A stretch of 64,000 nucleotides of DNA from Maribacter stanieri (GCF_900112245.1 NZ_FOYX01000001.1:793856-857855); one strand, 5' to 3'. Positions 1 to 10,348 are shown, counted from the first letter of the stretch. Numbers and translations are program-made. Notes: generated by a model from the sequence alone, not told the origin.

Positions 1-2
1 CT

Positions 3-320
3 GTATTTTCCTTGGACAAAGAAGGCCTTTTGGATTTTGTATATGGAATGGCAGGATTTGAGGATATTGAACTAGAAAACCATCCGGATTTTAACAAGCG
101 TTTTTTCTTAAGCGGTGAGCATAAAACAGATATTCAAGATTTATTTACAGACGAGTTAATTCTCTTTTTAGAAAGTAACCCTTATTACCATATTGAAACC
201 AATGGTAATTCTATTCTGATCCTAAAGAAAGAGCGATTACTAAGCGTTAAGGAGATTAAGGCTATGCTTTACTTTGGAAAACAACTTAATCTACTATTAT
301 CTGAGAGTGTTTCTATATAA
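3..320 (+). CDS. C-terminal part of an unrecognised protein (5' end outside window)
   Basis: The reading frame is open from the first bases of the window to a TAA at 318-320, so this is the tail of a gene starting upstream; the TTG at 12 is an internal Leu rather than a credible start. The visible 105 or so residues are soluble and acidic, with no transmembrane segment and no catalytic motif I recognise. The phrase HPDFNKRFFLSG followed by a short beta-rich segment looks like a conserved flavobacterial hypothetical protein, but I cannot assign a function. It is followed by about 390 bp of AT-rich DNA before the sensor kinase, so the two are probably not one operon. Confidence 0.6.
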   Translation, partial: VFSLDKEGLLDFVYGMAGFEDIELENHPDFNKRFFLSGEHKTDIQDLFTDELILFLESNPYYHIETNGNSILILKKERLLSVKEIKAMLYFGKQLNLLLSESVSI

Positions 321-713
321 ATGTAGAACAAAATAAAAGCAATTATTTAAATGATTTTGAGTGCTTAAGAAGTACTTTATTAATATCAATTTATGAGTAT
401 TGAACAAGTGTCTAAACTTTATAAAATCATAACCCTCTAATATACAATTCTTAAGTGTTTTTCTTACACTACTTTTTTATCTTACAAAAGACGAAGAAAA
501 TACGCCATTTTAGACAATACTTATTTAACTTAGCATAGCTCCCCAAAGCTCAACCGAATATTGTTTTAGGTAAAATGATTTCAATTGTTATTTATTCTTC
601 TTTTATGGGGAAAGTATGTTGTTATCTACCAAAAACAGCCACACATCTTGTATGGTATAGTAGAATTAAATAATAAACCTAGTTAACCACAAGTATAATT
701 GAAAAAACCAAAA
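321..713. other. Intergenic region upstream of the sensor kinase
   Basis: This is roughly 390 bp of AT-rich DNA with stop codons in all frames. I see no hairpin terminator, RNA gene or convincing -33/-7 promoter. It presumably contains the kinase promoter, but no box can be defended by eye. Confidence 0.4.
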
Positions 714-3700
714 ATGTCTGAACCCGAAAAGAGTTCCGTCTTTAAAAACCCCTTATTATATGGTTTTTTAGCGTTTTTTCTTGTGCTCATTATTACCCAG
801 TTCATTGCCTTTCAAAAATACCAACTTCATCAAAAGACAGAAAGACAAGAAATAGAACAAAGAGTTGCTACCTTAAAGGTGGACTTACAGAATGTATTAA
901 GTCAAAGCTTTTACGCCACACAAACTTTATCCTTTATTGTTGGTCAATATGGAGTACCAAAAAATTTCGATAGCGTTGCACAATTACTTTTAAATAGTAA
1001 CAAAAGTATTGATGCTCTTGAGTTAGTAAATAGTGATGGAGTAATTACCCATGTTTATCCATTAGAAGGAAATGAAGTATTAGGTCTTAACATTTTAAAT
1101 GATCCAGACAATAAATTTGGAGCAAAGACCACTCTTGAAAAAGGAGATTATTACACCGCCGGACCTATATATTTAAGACAAGGTGGCTCTGGTATTATTG
1201 GAAGAAGACCTTTATATAAAGAAGGTGAATTTAATGGTTTTGTAGCAGCCGTTGTACGTTTAACAACCGTAGTTGATGAAATACAAATAGATACTATTAA
1301 AGAAGCTCCATTCGCTTATCAACTAGTTAAAATCAATCCAGATAATTCTGAAGAGACCTTTTACGCTTCTCAGGACATTAATAAGAATGAAGCAATATCT
1401 GTTCCACTTATAGCAAGCCAAGGAGAATGGAAACTATATGTTTTTTCAAATAACAACAGTTCGTATTCAACATCTATTCTATTTTCAGTGTTAGGCTTTT
1501 TATTATCTCTAGTTTGTGGAATTCTGTCTTGGTTTTTGATGAGGCAGCCGGCAAAATTAAACAAACTGGTAGATGAGAAAACAGCACTGTTAAAATCAAG
1601 TCAAGATAGATATCGCCTTTTAATAGAAGAGGCTTCCGACTGTATTATTTTAAGTGATTTTAGTGGTAATGTTTTAGACATCAACCCTTATGGGGTTCAA
1701 ATGTTTGGTTATACTAAAGAACAATTGTTGACCAAAAACTTAAAGGATCTTGTTTCTGCCGAAGACTCAATTCAACTTCCATCTCGTTTTTTTAAATTAA
1801 AAGAAGGCAACACCATTCGTTCAGAGCGAAATTTCATTAAAAAAGATGGCACACCATTTTATGGGGAGGTAAGCGCAAAAAAATTAAATGAAAATGCGGT
1901 TTTAGGTATTATAAGAGATATTACCGAAAGAAAAGAACTTGAACTAATTGCCGAAGAAAATTTAGCGAAATTCAGTAAAGCTTATAATAATCGTTTTGTA
2001 GGTATGGTCATTAAAGACCACAATAACCGTTTTGTAGATGCTAATTCTTATTTTTTAAATTTAACGGGTTACACGTTAGAGGAAGTAAGAGGTAAAACAA
2101 TTTCAGAATTAGGTTTAATGAATTTTGAAGAAGCACTTAAAAAGAATCCTAATCTAAATGTCTTTACAAATTCCAACCAAGTAGATAAAATAGAGGTTGA
2201 ATTTACGGCCAAGAACGGTAAAAAACTTCATTTAGTCACCTCTATAGAACCATATGAATATTTAGGCACAAAATTTAGCTTAAGAACTTATATAGACCAA
2301 ACGGAGGCTTATAATGCAAATTTAGCTACACTACAAAGCGAGAAAAAATATAAACAGTTTACAGAACGAATTTCAGATGCTTTTGTTGCTTTTGATAATG
2401 AATGGAATTTTGTTGACATCAATGCAAAGGCGGCCAAAATCGTTGGCATGGATGTTAATGAAATGCTAGGGAAGAATGTTTGGGACGAGTATCCAGATTT
2501 TAAAAACACAGAAGCTTATGCCATGTTCAAAGGTGCAATGGCAAGGCAGGTTTACACTTATTTTGAACAATATCATCCCAAAACAGATCGGTGGATTGAA
2601 AATCACATTTATCCCTCCACAAACGGATTATCGATATATTTTAGAGACATCACCCATAGAAAAAAAGAAGATCAGGAAAAACAAAAACTTATTTCTGTAA
2701 TAGAAAATAGCCCTGGGTTTATTGGTTTGGCCACTATAGATGGCAAACCCATTTTTTTAAATGATGCTGGTAAAAAACTGATTGACTTACCATGCGATTT
2801 CGATATAAAAAATGCCACAATACATGATTTCTTCGCAGAGGAGTATAAAGATGTTATAACGAATGAACACCTACCTACCATCATGAAAAAAGGATTGTGG
2901 ACCGGTGAAGTTCCCCTTAAAAATTTAAAATCTAAAAAAACAATTCCTCTAGAATTTTCGGGTTTCATAATAAAAGATAAAACTACTAATGAACCCATAG
3001 GTATTGGGTCTATAGGGTTTGATCTTACCGAACGTAAAAAATCACAAAAAGAAATTCTAGAACTGCAGGGCAAAATGAATGCAGCTATTAGAATTGGTAA
3101 AATTGGGTATTGGGATTTTGATGTAAAAACAGAAACATTTATTTGTTCCCCACTAATGTATACTATTTATGATATTGCTCCAGATAACGTACTAACAATT
3201 CCATTCTTAGAAACAATAATTCATCCAGATGATGTAGAAAAGCACCGCCAAAATGTTAGAGATTTAATAATAGAAAAAAGCACACATGCATTTACATACA
3301 GAATAATTGTTACTGATGGTTCTATAAAACATCTGATGGTGGAGGTTGAAGTTATTAGAGATCCAGAAAATATGGCCGTTAACTTTAGGGGTACCGTAAT
3401 TGATATTACTAAAGAAAAAGAAGCCGATTTTGAGATTATAGAGCTCAAGGACAAGATGGATATTGCCATGCGTATTGGTAAAATAGGGTATTGGGATTAT
3501 GATTTTTTTACAAAAATTCTTTATTGGTCTCCTAGGTTATTTGAAATATATGATGTTGATCCAGGAACAGAAATAACCTTGTCGTTCGTAGAAACTTTAA
3601 TACACCCTGATGATTTAGAGAAACACAGTGAAATAGTGTATAATATAAGTGAAGACATTGATAACTATTCCATGTCATATAGAATAATACACAGAGACGG

Positions 3701-5282
3701 CACAATAAAATATTTGCTTGCCGAAATGGAAGTTGTACGCAACAAAGAAAAATCACCCTTAAAATATAGAGGTACTATTGTAGATATTACTAAGCAGAAA
3801 GAGGCTGAAAATGAAATACTATCGCTACAATCCAAAATGAATGCGGCAGTACGAATTGGAAAATTTGGATATTGGCATTGGGAAATGGACACCAACGTTG
3901 TTGAATGGTCAAAAGAAATGTATGAAATACATGAAATTGATCCAAGTGTTGTAATGACACCAGAATTGGTACGGGAAACAATCTATTCTGAAGATGTAGG
4001 TCTCATGGAAGCTAAAATTGCACAAAAGAAAGACCAGGGCAATTCAACTCCAAGTTTTTATAGAATTCAGCTAAAAGACAAATCGTTTAAATACTTTTTA
4101 GCATATTCAGAATTGGTTTATAATGAGAATAACGAGCCTATAACATACCGTGGTACGGCAATGGATATTACCAAAAGTGTATTAGCTGAAGAAGCCCTCA
4201 AAGAAAGTCAAGAGAAATTCTCAAAGGCCTTTCAAACAAATTTAATAGGTATGCTAATGTTAGATAGTTCCAGAAGAGTTATTGAAGCAAATGAAATGGC
4301 ATACACTATTCTAAATACTACTAAAAGCAAGCTTATTGGTAAAACAATGCTGGAGAATAGAGACATTATTGTCAATGAAAATGAGCGTGAAAGATTATGG
4401 AAAAAGCTTAATATAGAAGGAGAAATTGTAAATGAAGAATACAAAATTGAATTAGAATGTGGTACCAAAAAAACTCTTTTACTATCTATGACTCCTCTGT
4501 ATCTTAATGGAAAGAGAAGTTATCTTGTAAATATTTTTGACGATTCTAAAAGAAGAGAAGCAGAGAGAAATTTAGAAAATCAATATTTTGAGCTTCAAAA
4601 AACCAACTCAGAACTTGATAGTTTTGTTTATAGTGCCTCTCATGAATTAAGGGCTCCATTATCTTCTGTTCTAGGTCTAATTCATTTAATACAAATGGAG
4701 GAAATAGACCCTAAACTTTTTCAGCATATGAACATGATGGAAAAATCAATTGAAAGGTTAGACAGCTTCATTAAAGATATAATTGAATATTCTCGAAATA
4801 AACATGTTCAGGTTAAGCTAGAATCCATAAATTTTACTAATTTAATTGAACAATCGCTTGAAAGCTTCTGGTATTTAGAAAACACCAGTAAAATAAATAT
4901 AGAAATTAGCGTAGATGAAATAATCGAATTTGTATCGGATAGTAAACGAATTTCAATTTTATTGAATAATTTTATATCAAACGCTATTAAATATCATGAT
5001 GTGAATAAGGTTTCACCTTCAATTTGGATTAGTGTAAAAACGACCAAAAAAGAGGCAATCATTGAAATTAAAGATAATGGTGTTGGTATGGCCAAAGATC
5101 AATTAGAAAAGATTTTTAAAATGTTTTACAGAGTCTCATCTAAAGTTATGGGGTCTGGTATAGGGCTATATATTGTTAAAGAAGTAATTGTAAAATTAAA
5201 TGGTAAAATAGAAGTAAAATCAAAGCTTGGAGAAGGTTCAACTTTTACTTTAAAAATACCAAATGAATCAAGTAGATTATAA
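714..5282 (+). CDS. CHASE/multi-PAS sensor histidine kinase
   Basis: Membrane-bound sensor kinase of about 1522 residues. An N-terminal membrane segment (about 15-33) and a second one (about 245-277) bracket an extracytoplasmic CHASE-like sensor. Eight PAS modules follow (starting near residues 297, 418, 545, 662, 785, 910, 1035 and 1165). The fifth to seventh are near-copies of each other, each opening with K-M-(N/D)-x-A-x-R-I-G-K. The transmitter has the H-box SHELRAPL with phospho-acceptor His near 1310, the N-box NNFISNAIKY, and DNGVGM and GSGIGLYIVK ATP-binding motifs. There is no receiver domain; the response regulator beginning 1 nt after the stop is the likely partner. The ATG at 714 is preferred over an in-frame TTG at 699. 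The ligand is unknown. Confidence 0.9.
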   Translation: MSEPEKSSVFKNPLLYGFLAFFLVLIITQFIAFQKYQLHQKTERQEIEQRVATLKVDLQNVLSQSFYATQTLSFIVGQYGVPKNFDSVAQLLLNSNKSIDALELVNSDGVITHVYPLEGNEVLGLNILNDPDNKFGAKTTLEKGDYYTAGPIYLRQGGSGIIGRRPLYKEGEFNGFVAAVVRLTTVVDEIQIDTIKEAPFAYQLVKINPDNSEETFYASQDINKNEAISVPLIASQGEWKLYVFSNNNSSYSTSILFSVLGFLLSLVCGILSWFLMRQPAKLNKLVDEKTALLKSSQDRYRLLIEEASDCIILSDFSGNVLDINPYGVQMFGYTKEQLLTKNLKDLVSAEDSIQLPSRFFKLKEGNTIRSERNFIKKDGTPFYGEVSAKKLNENAVLGIIRDITERKELELIAEENLAKFSKAYNNRFVGMVIKDHNNRFVDANSYFLNLTGYTLEEVRGKTISELGLMNFEEALKKNPNLNVFTNSNQVDKIEVEFTAKNGKKLHLVTSIEPYEYLGTKFSLRTYIDQTEAYNANLATLQSEKKYKQFTERISDAFVAFDNEWNFVDINAKAAKIVGMDVNEMLGKNVWDEYPDFKNTEAYAMFKGAMARQVYTYFEQYHPKTDRWIENHIYPSTNGLSIYFRDITHRKKEDQEKQKLISVIENSPGFIGLATIDGKPIFLNDAGKKLIDLPCDFDIKNATIHDFFAEEYKDVITNEHLPTIMKKGLWTGEVPLKNLKSKKTIPLEFSGFIIKDKTTNEPIGIGSIGFDLTERKKSQKEILELQGKMNAAIRIGKIGYWDFDVKTETFICSPLMYTIYDIAPDNVLTIPFLETIIHPDDVEKHRQNVRDLIIEKSTHAFTYRIIVTDGSIKHLMVEVEVIRDPENMAVNFRGTVIDITKEKEADFEIIELKDKMDIAMRIGKIGYWDYDFFTKILYWSPRLFEIYDVDPGTEITLSFVETLIHPDDLEKHSEIVYNISEDIDNYSMSYRIIHRDGTIKYLLAEMEVVRNKEKSPLKYRGTIVDITKQKEAENEILSLQSKMNAAVRIGKFGYWHWEMDTNVVEWSKEMYEIHEIDPSVVMTPELVRETIYSEDVGLMEAKIAQKKDQGNSTPSFYRIQLKDKSFKYFLAYSELVYNENNEPITYRGTAMDITKSVLAEEALKESQEKFSKAFQTNLIGMLMLDSSRRVIEANEMAYTILNTTKSKLIGKTMLENRDIIVNENERERLWKKLNIEGEIVNEEYKIELECGTKKTLLLSMTPLYLNGKRSYLVNIFDDSKRREAERNLENQYFELQKTNSELDSFVYSASHELRAPLSSVLGLIHLIQMEEIDPKLFQHMNMMEKSIERLDSFIKDIIEYSRNKHVQVKLESINFTNLIEQSLESFWYLENTSKINIEISVDEIIEFVSDSKRISILLNNFISNAIKYHDVNKVSPSIWISVKTTKKEAIIEIKDNGVGMAKDQLEKIFKMFYRVSSKVMGSGIGLYIVKEVIVKLNGKIEVKSKLGEGSTFTLKIPNESSRL

Positions 5283-5283
5283 T

Positions 5284-5682
5284 ATGACTAAGGATATAAA
5301 TATTTTATTGATAGACGATTCCGATGTGGATAATTTTATAAATAAAGCCATCATTTCAAAAGAGGATAATATTTCTCAAATTACCACTATGACCTCTGGT
5401 CAAGATGCCTTAGAATATTTAACAGGTATAGTTGAAAATACCGAAGCTTACCCAGATGTAATTTTTCTTGATATTAAAATGCCAGGCATGAATGGGTTCG
5501 AGTTTTTAGATGAATATCAAAAAATGCCCGATTCAATTACCAACCATTGTAAAATATATATTTTAAGTTCTTCTATAGATTCAATAGATTCAGACAAGGG
5601 AAAACAATACCCTGTCGTTAGAAAACATTTAACTAAACCATTGGCTCATCATCAAATAGGGAATTTACTTGCAGAAGACTAA
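5284..5682 (+). CDS. Single-domain response regulator (CheY-like)
   Basis: A stand-alone receiver domain of 132 residues with no output domain. The acidic pair is in LLIDDSD near the N-terminus, the phospho-acceptor Asp63 lies in VIFLDIKMPG, and the conserved Lys118 is in LTKPL. It starts 1 nt after the stop of the PAS kinase, so the two are almost certainly co-transcribed and form a phosphotransfer pair. An upstream in-frame ATG at 5263 would overlap the kinase by 20 nt; the ATG at 5284 gives the usual receiver N-terminus. Output presumably occurs by protein-protein interaction or phosphotransfer, which is inference. Confidence 0.88.
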   Translation: MTKDINILLIDDSDVDNFINKAIISKEDNISQITTMTSGQDALEYLTGIVENTEAYPDVIFLDIKMPGMNGFEFLDEYQKMPDSITNHCKIYILSSSIDSIDSDKGKQYPVVRKHLTKPLAHHQIGNLLAED

Positions 5683-5844
5683 TTACTTTAATGTAATTTG
5701 ACATTGAAGTCCACGTAGTCTTTTATCTTGTTAAATTCAGTTTAGTAAGTACAAAATTAAAATTGTCCTTATAATCTGATGGTTAAATGATAATATCTTC
5801 TTAATATTTCTAAGATTACATGCACTTTTATTATTTTGCCCTTT

Positions 5845-6705
5845 ATGAAAATTTATCCCGTTGAAACCGGTAATTTTAAACTAGATGGTGGCGCTATGTT
5901 TGGCGTAGTTCCAAAGACCATTTGGCAAAGAACAAACCCCGCAGACGATAATAATTTAATTGATATTGCAGCTAGAAGTCTTTTAATTGAAGACGGTGAT
6001 CGATTAATTTTAGTTGACACCGGAATGGGCAATAAACAATCTGACCAATTTTTTGGATACTACTACCGTTGGGGAGATTTCAATATTGACTCGTCATTAA
6101 AAAAGCACGGGTTTCATAGAGATGATATAACCGATGTTTTTTTAACTCACCTTCATTTCGATCATGTTGGTGGTGCCATTCAATGGAACAAGAATAGAAC
6201 AGGGTATGAACCTGCTTTTAAAAATGCCAAATTCTGGACCAATGAAAAGCATTGGAAATGGGCTACAGAACCAAACCCACGCGAAAAAGCATCATTTTTA
6301 AAAGAAAATCTAATGCCAATGAAGGAGAGTGGTCAATTAAACTTTATTGATCACACCAATGAAAGTTTCTTAAAAAATAGCCTCCTCGGTTTTGATATTC
6401 GTTTTGTTGATGGCCATACAGAAAAACAAATGCTACCCCAATTTTCTTATCAAGGAAAAACAATAGCTTACGTAGCAGACCTTATACCTACAGTAGGTCA
6501 TATTCCTTTGCCATATGTTATTGGTTATGATACAAGACCGTTGATAACTATGACAGAAAAAGAGCTGTTTCTAAACGAAGCTGTTGAAAATAACTATTAT
6601 CTATTCTTTGAACATGACGCACATAATCAACTTTGTACTTTAAAACATACAGAAAGAGGTGTGCGGTTAGATCAAGTTTTTACATTTGATCAACTCTTCA
6701 ATTAA
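5845..6705 (+). CDS. MBL-fold metallohydrolase
   Basis: A 286-residue metallo-beta-lactamase-fold hydrolase. The signature THLHFDH places metal ligands at His102, His104, Asp106 and His107; further ligands are His191 (VDGHTEKQ), Asp212 (VADLIP) and His257 (FEHDAH). This full dinuclear zinc set predicts an active hydrolase. Overall length and the AARSLLIEDG...VDTGMGNK opening resemble lactonase/YtnP-like members, but the substrate cannot be deduced. No signal peptide is visible, so it is cytoplasmic. The ATG at 5845 is chosen over a TTG at 5836 because the TTG lies in a TATTTTG stretch that looks like promoter sequence. Confidence 0.85.
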   Translation: MKIYPVETGNFKLDGGAMFGVVPKTIWQRTNPADDNNLIDIAARSLLIEDGDRLILVDTGMGNKQSDQFFGYYYRWGDFNIDSSLKKHGFHRDDITDVFLTHLHFDHVGGAIQWNKNRTGYEPAFKNAKFWTNEKHWKWATEPNPREKASFLKENLMPMKESGQLNFIDHTNESFLKNSLLGFDIRFVDGHTEKQMLPQFSYQGKTIAYVADLIPTVGHIPLPYVIGYDTRPLITMTEKELFLNEAVENNYYLFFEHDAHNQLCTLKHTERGVRLDQVFTFDQLFN

Positions 6706-6756
6706 CATTACACTAATAAACACAAACTATAAACATTTACTAAAAGTTACCCTCAT

Positions 6757-8406
6757 ATGACAAACACATATTTTAAATCAATTTTTGCCTTTTCTATTGC
6801 AGCAATATTAACTGGATGCGGAAGTACAAAAACTGCAGGTGGAAGCGGCTTGGTACTTACCCCTGTTGAAAACATTGATACAACACCTCTAAAAATTTCC
6901 GACTTAACCACAAGCGAGAAAAACAACTGGGGACATTTAGATTTGGTTACCGACACTATACCGGGTATGAGTGTTGATAAAGCATACTCAGAAATCATTA
7001 AAAACAAAAAAGGAACAAAAACTATTGTTGCTGTTTTGGATTCTGGTATTGATTTAAACCATGAAGACCTAGTAAATGTATTATGGACCAACACTAAGGA
7101 AAAAGCGGGTAATGGTATTGATGATGACGGAAATGGCTTTATAGATGATATACATGGGTATAACTTCTTAGGTGAATCTTACAATGAGCAATTAGAATAT
7201 GTTCGTATGCTTCGTTTAAATATTGGAGATGCAGCGACCTTGTCTAAAGCGAAAGCAAAACTAGACTCAAAATATAATGAAGCATTACAAGGTAAAGAGC
7301 AGTATGAATCTATATACCAAGCTGTAAAAAATGCAGATGCAGACGTTCAAAAGTATTTAAAGAAAGATGTTTATACCAAACAAGATTTGTCTAGCATAAA
7401 AGCAACAGATGAAGCTATGCAACGTAACGTTGCCATATTAAATCAAATGTTCGGAATTAAAGAAACTATTCCAGATGTACTTAAAGATTTAAAAAATGGG
7501 CTTACTTATTATACAGAACAACTTAATTATAATTTAAATAAAGATTTTAATGGTAGAGAGCCTGTAGGTGATGATGCCTATGATATTACCGATGTTAATT
7601 ACGGAAATGGAAACCCTATGAACAGGGTTGATGATGAAAGCCATGGTACCCACGTAGCGGGTATTATAGCCGCAGAACGTAATAACGGTAAGGGTGTAAA
7701 CGGGGTTGCCAATAACGTTGCAATTATGAGTATAAGAGCTGTACCTAATGGTGATGAATACGATAAAGATATTGCAAGAGGTATTAGATATGCTGTGGAT
7801 AATGGCGCTCGTGTAATAAATGGTAGTTTCGGAAAATCTTTTTCACCGAATGCAGAATGGGTTAATGAGGCTATAAAATATGCAGCAGATAACAATGTGC
7901 TTTTTGTTCATGCGGCTGGTAATGATGGCGCTAATTTAGATGATCCTATCAATGCAAATTTTCCTAATGATCAAATAAATAACGGACCAGAAATTGCCGA
8001 CAACGTAATAACAGTTGGTGCTTTAAATCCTAAATATGGTTCTGAATTGGTGGCTAGCTATTCTAACTACGGTAAAATAAATGTTGATGTTTTTGCCCCG
8101 GGTACAGATATCTATTCTACTTACCCAAATAATGAATATGAATATTCTCCTGGTACTTCTATGGCTGCTCCTGGTGTTGCCGGTATTGCCGCTTTAGTTA
8201 TGTCTCAATACCCAAGCCTAACGGCTGCTCAGGTTAAAAAAATAATTCTACAATCTGGTTTACCTATAAAGTCAAAAGTTGTTTTAGGCTCAGCGGGTAA
8301 CAAAAGCGATACATTAGATCAAATATCTACATCTGGTAAAATTGCAAACGCATACAATGCATTGGTTCTTGCAAGTAAAGTAGCTGCAGGACAGGTAAAA
8401 TTATAA
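6757..8406 (+). CDS. S8 family (subtilisin-like) serine protease, lipoprotein
   Basis: A 549-residue subtilase. The N-terminus is a lipoprotein signal with a lipobox ending in TGC near residue 21. The catalytic triad is Asp95 (VAVLDSGID), His296 (SHGTHVAG) and Ser468 (GTSMAAPG), with an oxyanion Asn in HAAGND. The gap between Asp95 and His296 is about 200 residues, much larger than in classical subtilisins, and is filled by a helical, Lys-rich insertion that follows an acidic GIDDDGNGFIDD segment. It is probably anchored in the outer or inner membrane as a housekeeping or nutritional protease. It lies 16 nt before an M1 peptidase gene on the same strand, suggesting co-transcription. Confidence 0.92.
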   Translation: MTNTYFKSIFAFSIAAILTGCGSTKTAGGSGLVLTPVENIDTTPLKISDLTTSEKNNWGHLDLVTDTIPGMSVDKAYSEIIKNKKGTKTIVAVLDSGIDLNHEDLVNVLWTNTKEKAGNGIDDDGNGFIDDIHGYNFLGESYNEQLEYVRMLRLNIGDAATLSKAKAKLDSKYNEALQGKEQYESIYQAVKNADADVQKYLKKDVYTKQDLSSIKATDEAMQRNVAILNQMFGIKETIPDVLKDLKNGLTYYTEQLNYNLNKDFNGREPVGDDAYDITDVNYGNGNPMNRVDDESHGTHVAGIIAAERNNGKGVNGVANNVAIMSIRAVPNGDEYDKDIARGIRYAVDNGARVINGSFGKSFSPNAEWVNEAIKYAADNNVLFVHAAGNDGANLDDPINANFPNDQINNGPEIADNVITVGALNPKYGSELVASYSNYGKINVDVFAPGTDIYSTYPNNEYEYSPGTSMAAPGVAGIAALVMSQYPSLTAAQVKKIILQSGLPIKSKVVLGSAGNKSDTLDQISTSGKIANAYNALVLASKVAAGQVKL

Positions 8407-8422
8407 TAATTACACAACTCAC

Positions 8423-10276
8423 ATGACTAAATCATTTTTTACATTATTTACGGTATTATTTACAGTTGGATTGTTTGCTCAGAATAAAACCGACTATTGG
8501 CAACAACATGTAGATTATACCATGGCTGTAGATATGGATGTTGACAATTTTCAATATACCGGTACGCAGACCTTGGTCTATACCAATAATTCTCCCGACG
8601 AGTTAAATCGCGTGTATTTCCATTTGTACTTTAATGCTTTTCAGCCAGGTAGTGAAATGGATATTCGTTTACAAACTATTGCAGATCCAGACGGACGAAT
8701 GATTACCGTAGACAAAAAAAGTAAAATCTCTTTACTTACCGAAAGTGAAATGGGTTACCTACATGCTACCTCATTAACACAAGATGGTAATAAAGTTTCT
8801 TATTCAGAAGAAGGTACCATTTTGGTTGTTGATTTAGCTAAGCCTATACCTGCAGGAGGAAAGTCTACTTTTAATATGGAATTTAAAGGGCAGGTACCAT
8901 TACAAATTAGACGTTCTGGTAGAAATAGTGAAGAAGGTGTTGCCTTATCAATGAGCCAGTGGTTTCCAAAATTGGCTGAATATGACTTTGAAGGTTGGCA
9001 TGCAGACCCTTATATAGCTCGTGAGTTTCAAGGTGTATGGGGTGATTTTGATGTAAAATTGACTATCGATAAAAATTATACAGTTGGTGGAACAGGTTAT
9101 TTACAAAACCCAAACGAAATTGGTCATGGCTATGAGACACCAGGTACTAAGGTTAAAAAGCAAAAAGGTAAAACGTTAACTTGGCATTTTAAAGCCCCAA
9201 TGGTACATGATTTTATGTGGGCTGCAGATCCAGAATACATTCATGATATTCAACAAGTACCTAATGGACCCGTGCTTCATTTTCTTTATAAGGACAATCC
9301 TAAAATCTTAGAAAACTGGAAAAAACTTCAGCCTAAAACAGTAGAGGCAATGGAGTTTTTCAATAAGAACATTGGTCAATATCCTTATGATCAATACTCG
9401 GTAATACAAGGTGGTGACGGTGGTATGGAGTATGCCATGTCAACACTTATAACCGGTGATCGTAAATTTGGAAGTCTAGTTGGTGTAATGGCGCATGAAA
9501 TGGCGCACTCTTGGTTTCAACATATCTTAGCAACAAATGAAGCTAAACACGAGTGGATGGATGAAGGGTTTACTTCTTTTATCTCAAAGCTTTGCATGAG
9601 CGAAATAATGGATTATGAAAAAGAAAATCCTTTTGAGAGTACGTACAAAGGCTATAGAAACTTAGCTCTTTCAGGTAAAGAACAACCTCAAGGTACATAT
9701 GCAGATCGTTACGCTCTTAATTTTGCATATGGCATTTCTGCATATAGCAAAGGTTCTATTTTTCTATCTCAACTAGGTTATGTTATTGGTCAAGATAAAT
9801 TAATGGAAACTATTCGTAGGTATTACGATGAGTTTAAGTTTAAACATCCAGTACCAAATGACGTTAAACGTGTTGCGGAAAAAGTATCTGGCTTTGAATT
9901 AGATTGGTATTTAACAGATTGGACACAGACAACAAATACTATTGACTATGCAATTAAAGAAGTTGCAACATCAGAAAATACTACCAAAGTTACCTTAGAG
10001 CGTGTTGGTTTAATGCCAATGCCTATGGATATTTTGGTTGTTTACAATGATGATACAAGAGAAACTTTTTATGCGCCGTTACGTATGATGCGCGGAGAAA
10101 AAGCAAACCCATATGATGGTATTGAAAGAACGGTTATAGAAGACTGGGCCTGGGCTTACCCTACCTACGATTTTGTAATCAATAAACCAATGTCTTCCAT
10201 AAAAGCAATTGTTTTAGATCCTTCTCAGTTAATGGCAGATGTGAATTTAGAAAATAATGTTTGGCAAGCAGAATAG
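8423..10276 (+). CDS. M1 family zinc aminopeptidase, exported
   Basis: A 617-residue peptidase with a cleavable signal peptide ending in FAQ around residue 20. The zinc motif HEMAH gives His358, Glu359 and His362, and the third ligand Glu381 is in WMDEGFTSF at the family's standard 18-residue spacing. The exopeptidase motif is visible as GGDGGMEYAM upstream, matching the GxMEN-like substrate-binding segment. It is likely a periplasmic aminopeptidase finishing peptides generated by the adjacent subtilase; that pairing is inference from the 16-nt spacing. A GC-rich hairpin directly downstream probably ends the transcript. Confidence 0.92.
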   Translation: MTKSFFTLFTVLFTVGLFAQNKTDYWQQHVDYTMAVDMDVDNFQYTGTQTLVYTNNSPDELNRVYFHLYFNAFQPGSEMDIRLQTIADPDGRMITVDKKSKISLLTESEMGYLHATSLTQDGNKVSYSEEGTILVVDLAKPIPAGGKSTFNMEFKGQVPLQIRRSGRNSEEGVALSMSQWFPKLAEYDFEGWHADPYIAREFQGVWGDFDVKLTIDKNYTVGGTGYLQNPNEIGHGYETPGTKVKKQKGKTLTWHFKAPMVHDFMWAADPEYIHDIQQVPNGPVLHFLYKDNPKILENWKKLQPKTVEAMEFFNKNIGQYPYDQYSVIQGGDGGMEYAMSTLITGDRKFGSLVGVMAHEMAHSWFQHILATNEAKHEWMDEGFTSFISKLCMSEIMDYEKENPFESTYKGYRNLALSGKEQPQGTYADRYALNFAYGISAYSKGSIFLSQLGYVIGQDKLMETIRRYYDEFKFKHPVPNDVKRVAEKVSGFELDWYLTDWTQTTNTIDYAIKEVATSENTTKVTLERVGLMPMPMDILVVYNDDTRETFYAPLRMMRGEKANPYDGIERTVIEDWAWAYPTYDFVINKPMSSIKAIVLDPSQLMADVNLENNVWQAE

Positions 10277-10304
10277 TATCTTCTTCTAAAGTTTTAGATA
10301 TTTA

Positions 10305-10323
10305 TGCCCCCTTATTGGGGGCA
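10305..10323 (+). terminator. Putative intrinsic terminator after the M1 peptidase gene
   Basis: A 7-bp perfect stem (TGCCCCC / GGGGGCA) with a 5-nt loop is followed by an AT-rich tract with a run of Ts. It lies between the M1 gene and rnpA, and it makes an in-frame upstream ATG at 10304 for rnpA implausible. Confidence 0.5.
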
Positions 10324-10348
10324 AATTCTTTTTAATATTTATTTTATA

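Noticed and set aside
10304-10348. Upstream ATG as start of rnpA
   Set aside because: The extension would be translated through a GC-rich hairpin that looks like a terminator, and the family N-terminus fits the later ATG.
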